This document shows, one piece after another, positions 53,880-64,000 of a stretch of 64,000 nt of DNA (its first letter is position 1; each line of letters starts with the position of its first letter). The translations under genes and the position numbers were made by a program. Under the pieces are notes generated by a model, which saw only the letters and a program-made list of their open reading frames with translations, did no database searches and was not told the DNA's origin. This DNA comes from Aristolochia californica (taxonomy: Eukaryota; Streptophyta; Magnoliopsida; Piperales; Aristolochiaceae): assembly GCA_029961685.1 (NCBI GenBank), contig JARWKL010000011.1, forward strand, positions 7,940,723-8,004,722, given 5' to 3'.

Positions 53880-54715
53880 GATCTTTTTATTCAATTTAAG
53901 GAATGGGCACATTGGTTCTATCAACATTTATGTCACCTCGATTTGTATTATTTGTTCTTAAATTCCCTCTCATTCTGTTGTCAGTTAATCAAATTACCAA
54001 ATCAATGAATTGTTTTGTAACATTTTACCTTTCTCACTGTATTTTTCAAGATCTTACGACGAAGAGGATGATTGGTTCCATGCATGAAAGGGGTAGATTA
54101 TATTATGTGTAGAGTCACTCACCAAATACTTTATAAGCAATGCACTTTGTGGTCTCACCTCTATAGTGGCAGCTACAGTTATGTCATCTATCAAGTTGAT
54201 TCAAGTACTTCCTACAAAGTTTATATCCTGCAAAATTGATTCAGCTCTTTCCAGCATTTCCGTCGTCTTCCCTTTCAGTGTGACTCCTATCAATTTGGAA
54301 AACATCACTAGAAGTCTTTCCCTCCAAGCCAATCCCAAAGCAATCATTCATTTGATATTATTCATTATGATGTTTGGGAGCCTTGTCCACTGCCAAGACT
54401 TTCTTCATTCATTGATGATTTTAGTCGATGTACTTGGGTGTATCTCCTACAGGAGAAATCTAAAGTATTTGATGCATTTACACTCTTTTATAATGAAATG
54501 AAGAATCAGTTTGATACCTCTATTCGTGTACTTCACACTGAAAACGGCCTGGAGTTTATGAATCAAAAGTTTGATTTATTTTGTCAAGGTCATGGTATCA
54601 TACACCAGTCCTCTTGTGTTTTTACACCGCAGAAAAATGGTATTGTTCCACGTAAAAATCGTAATTTTATGAAACTAGCTCACACCATGCTTCTCCATAT
54701 AAATGTACTGAAATC
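53880..54715 (+). pseudogene. Copia E pre-integrase and integrase, upstream part
   Basis: VLKFPLILLSVNQITKSMN, then CIFQDLTTKRMIGSMHERG, FIKLIQVLPTKF, and the integrase core with YNEMKNQFDTSIRVLHTENG, LEFMNQKFDLFCQGHGIIH, SSCVFTPQKNGIV. It stops at HINVLKSF, exactly where the LINE tail begins. Confidence 0.8.
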
Positions 54716-54760
54716 TTTTTTTTTTTTTATAAAGATGTAATTCATTAAAAAGGCGAAAAA

Positions 54761-57700
54761 TTACAAAGAGATAGGGAGCAAATCCCTAACAACAAGATGT
54801 TGAAGAGATGCTCCCTGTTTGGCAAGCACATCTGCTGCCGAATTTGCAGATCTCGGAATGTGAGACCAAATACAAGAAAATAATGTGGTAATCTCTAAAA
54901 TCTCCTAGAAAATTTCCCAATGCCTCCATGGCGGAAAGGAAGTGCCATGGCCCCATCCAATGACTACCTTGGAATCCCTTTCAATGTGAATTGGGCCACT
55001 GCATTTATCTTTGAAAATCCGGAGCCCATTGAGAAGACCATGTAGCTCTGCAGACGTTGAGTCGGAGATGCCTAATGGACCCGCATAAGAAATACACTGA
55101 TTGCCAAATGAGTCCGAAATCACACCGCCGAAACCTGTGATCCCCAGATTGCCGAGAGAAGAACCATCAAAATTCAATTTTAAGTACCCAACCTCCGGGG
55201 GCGCCCACTCTTTCATAACTTGAATCTTGGTCCCCAAATGCATCCTTGCTAGGTTGCTCCAGTTTTCACGAATGGAAGTGCCCTTGAAAGAGCAGAAAGG
55301 TTTTTTCGTCAGGAGCCAGGTGGATATTTGGCCCGTCACTTTTTCCGCTACACTTTTCTCAAATTCAAATTTAGCCTCGAACCGCCTCCTATTCCGTTCA
55401 TTCCAAAGCCCCCATGGCACAAAACTGACACATGCTGATAGCATCATTTTACCGAGCCCAAGAAGGGGATAGCCATAGATTGACTTGCTAAAACAGAACA
55501 GATCTGCAGAGATACATATTTGCAAAAGATAGAGGTCCAAACCTTCCAAGAATACTGGCATAATAGCAGGGTATGGCTGGCGGATTCTTCTTCAATGTTA
55601 CAAAAAGGACATAGTAGGTCTATAGAGGGGTGACCCCTTCTTCGAAGCACATCCGCTGTAAGGATCTTATTTTGGCAAGCACTCCACATGAAGAATTTTA
55701 CCTTTGGAAGGCCACAGAGACGCCACACAAAGTATATATCATGCTCGCTCTGCGTTGAGTCCCAACCATTAATGTGTCTGTATGCAAATGCAACTGAGAA
55801 TTTGCCGCTTTTGTCAGGCCACCATATTAGCTTGTCTGCATTAGAAGGCATCATCCTGACATGATTCAAAGAATCCAGTAAACGACTTGCTTCCATTGCC
55901 TCTATATTTCACCCCCCTCGAAAGCATCTGCCACTGTTATCTCCCTTTGAGTGGAGATAAGAAAGAGACTGCTAAAAGAGTTTCTCAACGGTTCCTGTCC
56001 TGTCCACCAATCGTCCCAAAATTTAAGAGACCTGCTGCTGCCCACAAAGAATCTACAAGCTAAGGAGAAATCTGGAAGAAGTAAATAAAGAGATCTCCAA
56101 ATTGAGGATAGCCCCGATTTCCCCCAAACATCCACCATAAAGAATTCCAGCCCAACTTGGTATGAACCATATCCTTCCAAAGGTTTGATGAATTTGTGTT
56201 GAACTTCCATATCCACTTAAGAAGCAAGGCTTTGTTCATTTCTTTTGATTTCTGAATCCCTAGTCCACCTAATTTCTTAGGCAAACATACTTCATCCCAT
56301 CTAACCAGGTGATATTTAAAGGAGTCACTCGAACTTCTCCAAAGGAATCTTCTTTTCAATTTATCCATGGTTTTCCATACCGAAAATAGGCAAGGCATAA
56401 AGGACAGCGCATAGTTTGGGATGCCAGCAATACATGACTTGAGGAGTATCAGTCTACCTGCTTTGCTGAGGAGCTGCCCCTTCCAAGTTGCTAACCGAGC
56501 TTCAATTTTTTCCACCATCGGGTTCCATAAGTTCTGAGAAATACGCCCATAAAAGAGAGGGAGACCAAGATATTTTGCAGGAAGTGTAGTAGTAGAGCAA
56601 CCAAATAAACTTGCCATCTCTGCAAGGTTCTCCTGGTCCACATTAAATCCTATAAGAGATGTTTTCCCCCAATTAACTTTTTGCCCAGATGCTATTTCAA
56701 AAAGTCCCAATACTGCCTTTATCCTCCTAGCACTGTGCATATCTCCAACTCCAAAAATAATAGTATCGTCTGCGTACTGCAGAATCGGAATATTAAAAGC
56801 CCGGTGCGGACTTGTTGGAGATAGTCATCCAAGGTTGACCGCTGAATAGAACATAGCGGATAGGAATTCTGCTACTATGTTAAATAGGAGCGGGGAAAGA
56901 GGGTCCTCCCCTTGGCGAATACCCCTGGTTCCTTTAAAATATCCACATACCGAGCCATTGTGTATAAGGGAATATGATGCTGAACCCACACAATTCCTAA
57001 TCCAAAATCGCCATCTTTCTCCAAATCCCATTTTTTCCATTATTTCATCAAGCAAGATCCAATTAACTCGATCAAAAGCTTTTTCAAGATCAAGCTCTAG
57101 GGCGATTCTTGGGTCCTGATTACGTCTGAAATGGTCCATAAGCTCGTGTGCAGCCATTATGGAATCTAGAATCTCTCTCCCCTTAAGGAAAGTGCCTTGA
57201 CCTCTGTGGATGACGATGAGGAGCACTGCCTTTAAACGATGTGCTAAGATTCTCGTAATGATTTTATATGCACTCGTAACAAGACTGATGGGGCGAAAAT
57301 CCTCAGGTTTCTCAACACTTGCTTTTTTCGGAACCAATGTGATAAATGACGCGCCAATGTTGCGGTATGTGATGCCGTTTCTGAAGAAGTCGTGGATCAT
57401 AGCACTTATATCTTCCTTCAGACGAGCCCAGAACTTTTTCAGAAAGTCCCCATTAAAACCATCTGGGCCCCGTGCCCTGTCATTCTCCATGCCCAGGACG
57501 GCCCGCTCAATTTCAGCCGAAGAAAAAGGAGATTCAATTAGTGCTGCCGCTGTTGTGGACATGCGAGAAAAGCTAATGTGTAAGCTTCGGCCTGCTGGTA
57601 CACTCCTCCGAGTATAACTCTGTAAAAAACTTAACCAGCTCGTTAGTCATTGAGATCCGACACGACGTTACCTCATTATTAATGCATAATGAGGTAATTC

Positions 57701-58832
57701 GATTGGATCTCCTTTTTGCCGAAGCGACGGCATGAAAAAATTTGGTATTTGCATCTCCTTCTTTTGGCCATTTGAATCTGGCTCTTTGCTTCCATCGAAC
57801 CTTCTCTTGGAGCAGAATAGTGTTGAGCTTAAAATTGAGAGAGACTCGAAGCGAAAATTCATCGGAAGTTAAGTACCTTTGTTCCTCCACCAAGTCCAGA
57901 GCCGAAATCTGGGATATGAGGGAACCCTTCTCAGCAACCAAAGAGGTATGACGACTAGTGGCCCACTCCTTAATTTTTCCTTTGATGAAGCGCAGTTTTA
58001 GGGGGAATGCCCACTCCCTTCTACCAAGACTCGGACCCTCATCCCACCAACCATCAATAAGAGGCTCAAAATATTCCTCCATTAACCGAGAGTTTTCAAA
58101 CCGGAAAGGTGAGGGCCCCCATTTTTCAAAAACTGATGTCAACAAGATAGGCCAATGATCTGAGCCTACCTTGTTCAGAACTCTTCCAGTAACATTTCCA
58201 AACATCTACAGCCAGTTGTTACACGCCAAGAACCAATCCAATTTAGATAAAACGGGTTGCTGTTGACTGTTTGTCCATGTGTAATTCTTCCCGGATAAGG
58301 GAATCTCATCCAAACCATTCCCCCCAATGAAGTCTGAGAAGCCTCGCATAGAGGCTGTAATGCGGGAAGCCGGGGGGCTCTTCTAATGATAGTATCTGAT
58401 GGCATTGAAGTCCCCTGCAAGGAGCCATGGGAAATTCCAATTCTCCAGAAGCGTACTAAGCTTTTCCCAGAGTAGGCTACGGTCCCTGTAACTAGTTGGA
58501 CCGTATACTCCACCCACACACCAAATTCTGTCAGTGGAGAGATCTCTGAACTGTATACCTAAAGAGAAACGACCTTCCATGATATTAATAGAGTCAAACT
58601 TTGTCGTGTCCCATGCAACAAAGATACCTCCGGAGTGGCCAATAGCATTCACCGCTGCCCACTTAATTGAGGGGCACGCCCAAAGTTCTTTGGCAATATC
58701 ATCTGTCATGTTTTGACACTTTGTTTCTTGGAATATGACAATTGAAGGCTTGAATTGAGATAGGTAACTTGATATCATGTCGCGCTTCCGGGTAGTGCCA
58801 ATCCCTCTGACATTCCAAGACAGCAAGATCAT
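54761..58832 (-). pseudogene. LINE ORF2 (endonuclease, reverse transcriptase, RNase H), degenerate
   Basis: Starts MILLSWNVRGIG at 58832. Endonuclease motifs are IFQETKCQ, GGVYGP, GDFNAI and SDHWPIL. RT: FRPISLVTSAYKIITRIL, QGTFLKGREILDSI, LELDLEKAFDRVNW, GIRQGEDPLSPLLF and catalytic YADD at 56776-56765. The zf-RVT region is at 55896-55444 (CPFCNIEEESASHTLLLC). RNase H: KLNFDGSSLG, SAELHGLLNGL, ERDSKVVIGW, then SAADVLAKQG after a stop. Lesions: TAG 58385, TAG 58208, frameshift near 57580, TGA 56827, frameshifts near 56150, 55900 and 55500, TAG 54907. End TAA 54763. The RT motif normally RQGDPLSP carries one extra residue (RQGEDPLSP). Confidence 0.88.
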
Positions 58833-60546
58833 TTGCTACCCCGGCCATGAACTCCCAACGCCGCAATGTCCCCATTCAGCTGTTCTAGATACATCACGCC
58901 CATTAGGCGTGCCAATTCCATCATATTTTTCCATGTCTCTTCATCATATTTTTTATTCTCCATGTGAGGTTCCTTCACAATACGCTTAGCTCTGTCAGTG
59001 GGAGAAGGAGCCGGATCCATATTCTTTTTTACAGCAAGGCTAGTAGCTTCTCTCTGAGATAAATTAGTTTCCAGATTTCCTCTACTTCTCTGGTAAGTAT
59101 TCCGTAGAGGGGGAGAGCTTGGAACCCTGTTAGGGAGTTTTCCTTGGCCTGGGTATTCTGCCTGATCAGTCTCCATTTGAGTGCTTGATAATTCGGTGAA
59201 ATTCGCCAACCTTTCTTTTCTCTGCGTGTCTGATCCTTGCTCGGCAGGAATTTGAAGAAGACTTAGAGTAGCTCCTTGAGAATGATCATTCCATTCCCCG
59301 AAAGAGACAAAAGTCGGGGGAAAAGACGGATTCGTGACTTTCTCCTGAATCTGAGCTTGAGGCGTCAAAGCCCGATGTGATTACTGGTTCCTCGGGCTGA
59401 CGCGCATGAGAGGCTCTTGGCTCGAGGTTCAAATTTATCTTCTCTTTTTGTTTTTGCCTTTCTGTAATCTCGGGATGAGTGGAGGGAAGTTTCTGTTGGG
59501 TAAACTTGGGTCTGGATGAAAAGAAAGACGCAGAGATAGGGGAGAGGGTATTCTTGGAATTTGAAAAAATTGAAACACCAGTATTATCCGAGAGGCGTGA
59601 AGTGTCAGACTCGATTTCTGAACCAGGCTCTTTTATCGGGATACGCTGGCATTTTATTTTTGGATTTTGAAGGGACACGATTTCCGAAAATGTATCTGTA
59701 CTCGGTACACCCTTTTCCTTGTTTTGATTTGAATTTTGAATTAAAGTGAGGAGGGAATGAGTGCATTGCTCATTGGAGTCCGTGAGTGATGTGTTGGGTG
59801 CTGTGTGGGGTAACCCGGGAGAGAGCCCAGACATGCTAACCTCGGTAGCTTTTTGGGGTTTCGAAATAATTTTAAAAGCCTCGGCTGCAGAGTCCCTTTT
59901 TCAAACTTTGAATCAGAAATCAAATTAACTTTAGCTGATAGACGTACCTCTTTTTCCGGGATCGATGTGCTTCTCGAAAAACTCCCCTCTGAGTTCGCAT
60001 TCGAGCTTTTGTGTGAGTCATGACTCGGGAGTGACGCTGACTCACCTGAAGTGGAGAAACTCCGTTGAGTATACGCAAAGTTACCTCGTCCCGGAGTCAC
60101 GCTGGCTGGAGTCTCCGGAATGGTGTTTCTCTTTCGCATCCGGCGACCTTCCGGCGGCCGCAGTACACCGAGCTCCCCGAAAGACATCTCTAGCCATACG
60201 AAATCTTCACCCAAGCTCAGTTTTTGGTAGTCTGCCTCTCTCCATTGACAATTGGGGTCGACGAAAGCCATCGCAACATCCAGTTTGGAGCCATCCGCCG
60301 TGGATTCCGACCATTGTATTATCTTTCTGAAGGAAGTAAAAATTTTACTGAGTACCTCCTCCTTCCATAGTTCGATTGGTAGGCCACGGATTGAAACCCA
60401 AGGGCCGAGAGGCTGCCCTACCGGAGTTGTTTCCCACTCCGTCGCAAATAGTTCCTCTTCTTGTAGCCATTTCTTATTCCCCAAAATTTCTTCCGTTTCC
60501 TCTCTCGATTTCGTAGTAACCAGCCACTTCCCAGGTGCCATCCACG
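58829..60546 (-). pseudogene. LINE ORF1 (DUF4283 protein), truncated and frameshifted
   Basis: RNA-binding-like ORF1 of plant L1 elements. The N-terminus is lost at the insertion boundary and the frame begins inside the DUF4283 domain: APGKWLVTTKSREETEEIL, GPWVSIRGLPIELWKEEVLS, VAMAFVDPNCQWREADY, LGEDFVWLEMSFGELGVL. After that comes a long Ser/Pro/Glu-rich tail read in three successive frames (60541-59741, 59834-59286, 59368-58829), implying frameshifts near 59890 and 59340. No CCHC knuckle was seen. The stop codon overlaps the ORF2 start as ATGA at 58832-58829, a stop-start arrangement suited to reinitiation. Confidence 0.82.
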
Positions 60547-61239
60547 CAATTTTTGGGGTGGTGTTGTCCTCATTGTGTGTTTTCTCATTAACAAAATGCC
60601 TTCCTCAGTCATCGGTGGAAAAATTCCTATACAGTTGTTATTGCTATCAATCACTTTATTTTCATTGTCTCCTTGTATTTTTGGGTGTATGTTTTGCACA
60701 TGTCTTTGGTACCTATAGGGACAAATTGTCCCCTCAAGCAATCAAATGCATTTTTTTGGGATACTCATGCAAACTGAAAGGATATAAATACTTTTGTCTA
60801 TCAACTAAGAAGACATTTATCATGGCAGATGTGACATTTTTAGGATACTCCCTTTTTTTCTTCATCTTCTATAGATGTCTCCACCCATTTCTATTCCTGA
60901 GGTTGCTACCCCCACTCCTATGGAGAAGGCTCCTAGTCCGATCCTTGATGTTACTGCAGAGAAACCACTAAAGTTATATCACTGAAGAAGAGTGACTAAT
61001 GATACATTTGTTCCCTCTCTCACCGGACCAAGAATCCTCTTTGTCTATTGATCTTGAGGTAAGTGTCTACACCTGCCCATTGCCCTTCAAAAAGGTGTTA
61101 GCAAAAGTACTCATCATCCTTTGTCTAACTTTGTTTCTTTTGAGTCGTTATCTGACAAATACAAACAATTTGCTATGTCCTTGTTCCCTTGCACTATTCC
61201 TTCATTTGCGCAGGCTGTGTTAGACCTATGGAAAAATCA
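60547..61239 (+). pseudogene. Copia E integrase C-terminal part and linker
   Basis: Resumes in the WGGVVL segment, then INKMPSSVIGGKIP, a HAHVFGTYRDKLSPQAIKC-like stretch, FLGYSCKLKGYKYFCLSTKK and MADVTFLG. The linker runs to SLALFLHLRRLC. In-frame stops present. Confidence 0.78.
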
Positions 61240-62305
61240 TGTTGGTCTCTAATATTTTGATGATAACAAAATGAGTAGTTTCAAATTGTACAACTAACAG
61301 TATAATCACACTAATGGCATTATTAGTGTGATTAGACACAAAGCCTTCCAACACCTACATTATGCGGTCTATGACAAAGCTCAAGCAAAGAGAATGATAA
61401 ATCAAGTCACCAAGTCAAGACCCAAAGCAAAACGACCTTGAAGATTGCTGCTGAGAAGAAGAACTTACAAAAAAAAATGAGTGAAGAATTGAAGACTTAG
61501 AATCGAGTCCAAATTAGAAATCGCAAGAACTCTAGTCATGTAACTAGTTTGCCATCCAAAATTCTAATATTTAAGCGCACACACACACATATATATATAT
61601 TGGAGCTTTAGGACACCTCATGTTTTCAAAACCATGCTCAAAATCATCACATACAAAGGTTTTAAAATATCACTAGAACTTGTGAAAAAAGTTTAGGACA
61701 TACATAGTTTATAAACATGTTTAGGAACACCATACATATCTTCTAGAATATGTTAGAGCACTTAAGAGGAATTCATTCTCATGCTTTAAAAGTCAATTTA
61801 GTAGAACTGGCACTAGAATGATCAGTCATCCTCTGCCAATGGTCGATCATCCAAAAGTGTGCATGCTAAGACTATAAAGCAAGATCGATCAACCTTAGTT
61901 GATGGATCGAACATCTAGAACATGGCCATATCATGCTATAATGAATAATTGATCATCCCATTTGGATTGATCGATCAATATTGTCTAGGCAAGCAAAATT
62001 TACATGGAATGAACGATCATCCCACACGATTGATCAATCAAACAGAATCTTGTCAATCAGGGACATAAAGCATGATCGATCATAGGAAATTTATTAATCA
62101 ATTATACTTGCATTACACAACCAGAGGGAATTTGGATTGATCGATCATCCTGTGGCAATGATCAATCAACTTAAAATATCATATCCAACAGGAAGATATT
62201 GATCAATTATACAATCGATCAATAAGACATATTCTGACAGAAAAATAGTTGTTACACTCGATTGATCAATCAATCAATTTATACTAATCAATCAATGTAA
62301 AGTCT

Positions 62306-62333
62306 GTTTTTTGCAAACGCGTTTGCAAAAAAC
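62306..62333. promoter_or_regulatory. 28-bp perfect palindrome 23 bp upstream of TATA
   Basis: Arms GTTTTTTGCAAACG and CGTTTGCAAAAAAC, no spacer. The candidate core promoter TATAAATA is at 62356-62363. Confidence 0.85.
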
Positions 62334-62837
62334 GGCTAGCTTTACTTGGAAAACTTATAAATACCCCTTCAAACATCTTGAGGACGATGAGTTGAGCTTT
62401 TACTTGCATACCCAAACTCTGCAAAATTAATTTAAGTATCAAAGTTCCAATTTTACCCTCTTTGAGAGAAAAACCTTCATTTTCCTAAATCTTACTCCAA
62501 AGCATACTTAGTTCCATCAAGCTCCTTCACTTCAATCATTTATGCTTAAACATCTGGAAGCTTGGTTTTCATTTGGAGAAGGGTTGTTTCCCACATTAAG
62601 AAGAAATTGTAAGTTTTTATTCTACTTTTGTATTTTCATTTCTTCTTTTATAGGTTCTCAAGTGCCTAGAAAGCTAGAGGAATTAGTTTCTAGAACTAGG
62701 AATCTAGAAGAGGAGTGCTTGACTAAAGCCGTAGTCTAGTCCTTTGTATTGAATCTCTTGCAAGATTAGAAATCGTGTAATTGAGATCACATGTGGCTTA
62801 AGAGTGCCAAAAACTCTTTGTAATTTCAAGCTATTAG

Positions 62838-63242
62838 GAACTCACAATGGAGAGACTATCTTCTCCTATGATGGGCAAGTGGGTACTGTAGATTTTACCA
62901 CTGTGGAGGTGAATGCTCTTTATCTTGGGTTGAAGATTTTCAAAGACAGACTTCAAGGGAAGTTGCTGATTGAGGGAGACTCTAAAATGGTCATAAGCTG
63001 GTGCTCTAATTCAGCCTCTCCCCCTTGACGGCATTAGTCAATCACTTCTTCTATTGCAGATATTGTATCTTCCATTTCTTCTACTTGGAATCACATTCCT
63101 AGGCCAGCCAATTTTTTAGCTGATAGACTAGCTAAATTTAGAACCTCCCAACAATCTCTCATTATTTGGGATGACTCCCCCTCCTTGTAATCTTGCTCTT
63201 GTGAGCCTTTAAATATAACTCAGCACTATTTTAAAAAAAAAA
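62838..63242 (+). mobile_element. LINE copy B, 405 bp, with 12-bp target duplication
   Basis: 5'-truncated copy of the LINE A family: GTHNGETIFSYDGQVG, LYLGLKIFKDRLQGKLLIEG, DSKMVISWCSNSASPP, then (after a stop) WNHIPRPANFLADRLAKF, 3' UTR and a 10-A tail. Flanked by TCAAGCTATTAG at 62826-62837 and 63243-63254, a perfect 12-bp duplication that defines both ends. Confidence 0.93.
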
Positions 63243-63481
63243 TCAAGCTATTAGAGCATATAGTGGAAATTTTCCAAACAAGGGTTCCTGGATAGTGACT
63301 ACCAACAGGGGAACATCGATAAAAAAAAAATCTCCCTTGTTTGTGTGCATGTGTGTTAAATGTGTTTATCTATATCATTTTTCTATGCACAGCGAGATTT
63401 ATGCGTTTAAATTGATCACAACTTATATGAACGTTTAGCTTAGTTAAATTTTTAATTCATAATCTCAATTCACTCCCTCTC

Positions 63482-63860
63482 GAGAAGCCACCTGGGCCAA
63501 CAAGCTGCCCTTTGCGATGGAGGCACTACTGGACAGAGGAACCTACCAATTGTATGACCTGCCCATTGGTGCTATAGTTGTTAGCTATAGGTGGGTATAT
63601 ATTGTGAAGTATAGGCAGGATGGATCTTTTGACAGATACAAGGTAGATTGATAGCCAAGGGCTACATACAGACATAGGAGGTCGATGTTTTTGAGACTTT
63701 TTCTCCTATTGCTTGTCTATCTTCAGTTGGCTTTTGATATTTGTCACAGTCAACACATGGTGGCCACTATGTCAACTTGATATTAAAAATATTTTTTTGT
63801 ATGATAACTTGGATGTGTCTATATGGAGCAACCTCTTGGGTGTGTCGTTCAGGAAGAGAA
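63482..63860 (+). pseudogene. Copia RT N-terminal fragment
   Basis: WANKLPFAMEALLDRGTYQL, YDLPIGAIVVSYRWVYIVKY, QDGSFDRYK, then with frame changes IAKGYIQT, VFETFSPIA, and a decayed QLDIKNI segment. It may be the continuation of copia E after the long LTR; the junction residues do not align cleanly. Confidence 0.65.
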
Positions 63861-64000
63861 AGTATGTTGACACAAAAAAATAATATATGGTCTTAAAAAT
63901 TCTCAAATTTTAGAACCAATTAAAGAATTAAAAGCTAAAGTTTTAAAAATATAACCTAGTAAAGAAGAAATTCAAGTTGTTATAATACAAATAGATGAAA
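63861..64000 (+). other. Unassigned AT-rich end of window
   Basis: A lysine/isoleucine-rich reading frame with one stop (LEPIKELKAKVLK, PSKEEIQVVIIQIDE); not recognised. Confidence 0.3.

Larger units (their letters stand above)
54716..60546 (-). mobile_element. 5.8-kb L1-type LINE inserted in copia E integrase
   Basis: Non-LTR retrotransposon on the minus strand, retaining both ORFs but 5'-truncated within ORF1. It ends in an A-tail (T13 at 54716-54728). Domains: DUF4283-type ORF1, AP endonuclease, RT, zf-RVT and RNase H. The insertion separates two halves of copia E integrase that align with the uninterrupted copia A copy (10200 region). A target duplication cannot be delimited exactly because the tail meets a T-rich site (AAATC-T-run on the left, CAATTTTT on the right). 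Confidence 0.93.
61240..63480 (+). repeat. Long Sirevirus-like copia LTR (probably solo)
   Basis: Begins TGTTGGTCTCTAATATTTTGATGATAACAAA-type sequence, the look of SIRE/Maximus LTR starts, and ends near 63470 with a TTTAATTCATAATCTCA stretch. It holds many GATCGATCA motifs (61815-62290), a 28-bp perfect palindrome (62306-62333) and TATAAATA at 62356-62363. A LINE copy is nested at 62838-63242. Without it the LTR is ~1.8 kb. The right end is not sharp; a possible duplication AATCA/ATTCA is weak. Assignment to Sireviruses is by general resemblance. Confidence 0.6.
51970..64000 (+). mobile_element. Copia E: Ty1/copia element split by a LINE and a long LTR; 3' end not seen
   Basis: 5' LTR 51970-52292 (related to copia A LTRs), perfect primer site TGGTATCAGAAC at 52293. 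Then gag (52780-53560), protease/pre-integrase (53880-54120), integrase (54170-54715 and 60547-60850), linker (60850-61239). The LINE at 54716-60546 and the Sirevirus-like LTR from 61240 interrupt it. An RT start fragment at 63480-63860 may be its continuation but could belong to another copy. No 3' LTR is present in the window. Many stops. Confidence 0.8.

Noticed and set aside
57210..60971. Several plus-strand frames of 60-240 codons
   Set aside because: They are shadows of the minus-strand LINE ORF1 and ORF2 codon structure.
63861..64000. Possible endogenous pararetrovirus fragment
   Set aside because: Only a lysine-rich style; no recognisable domain in 140 bp, so not claimed.

Overview
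This is a transposon-dominated stretch of a plant nuclear genome, most likely a dicot or other broad-leaved angiosperm. The evidence is GT-AG introns, two recognisable plant genes, Ty1/copia retrotransposons primed from initiator tRNA-Met, L1-type LINEs, TRIMs and hAT-like non-autonomous DNA elements. The species cannot be named from sequence alone. Nearly all the long open frames in the window are broken retrotransposon proteins.

Host genes. Both are on the minus strand, about 34 kb apart, and both run into transposon stacks. (1) An ARMADILLO-repeat kinesin (ARK family): nine exons from 14829 to 4139 encode the N-terminus, the complete motor domain and the start of the coiled coil. The C-terminal coiled coil and ARM repeats are not in the window and would lie beyond its left edge. 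Intron 1 carries a complete copia element and a LINE stub. (2) General transcription factor TFIIB: five exons from 51254 to 49011 encode the last 186 residues (both cyclin folds). The zinc-ribbon N-terminus is absent, and more than 12 kb of transposons lie directly upstream.

Layout. 1-4138: copia fragments, a LINE 3' end and a perfect 307-bp TRIM, in or beyond ARK intron 9. 4139-14829: ARK, with copia A (8521-13174) and a LINE stub in intron 1. 15414-33295: copia C (minus strand), a nest containing an hAT-like element with a solo LTR inside it, a second hAT-like element with a TRIM inside it, and copia B (21038-31076, plus strand). Copia B itself holds a TRIM-like piece, a non-autonomous LTR element R1 (23301-26226) and a solo R1 LTR. 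33296-40182: degenerate LTR-like DNA, a solo LTR and the R1-related element R2. 40183-45500: copia D (minus strand), split by a tandem LTR-internal-LTR-internal-LTR element (40779-44119) with a perfect target duplication. 45780-46960: a copia fragment and a 63-bp palindromic tandem repeat. 46820-48770: a ~310-bp tandem duplication, one copy of which received an hAT-like element, leaving the other as an in-window empty site. 49011-51254: TFIIB. 51970-64000: copia E (plus strand), split by a 5.8-kb LINE and then by a long Sirevirus-like LTR that itself contains a short LINE copy.

The most unusual content is the set of miniature LTR elements. There are two perfect TRIMs. A 5S-rRNA-derived segment sits in a Cassandra-like fragment, and its LTR core is shared with two relatives that lack 5S. 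R1 and R2 share a palindromic core just after the primer site, and one LTR has a 28-bp perfect palindrome next to its TATA box.
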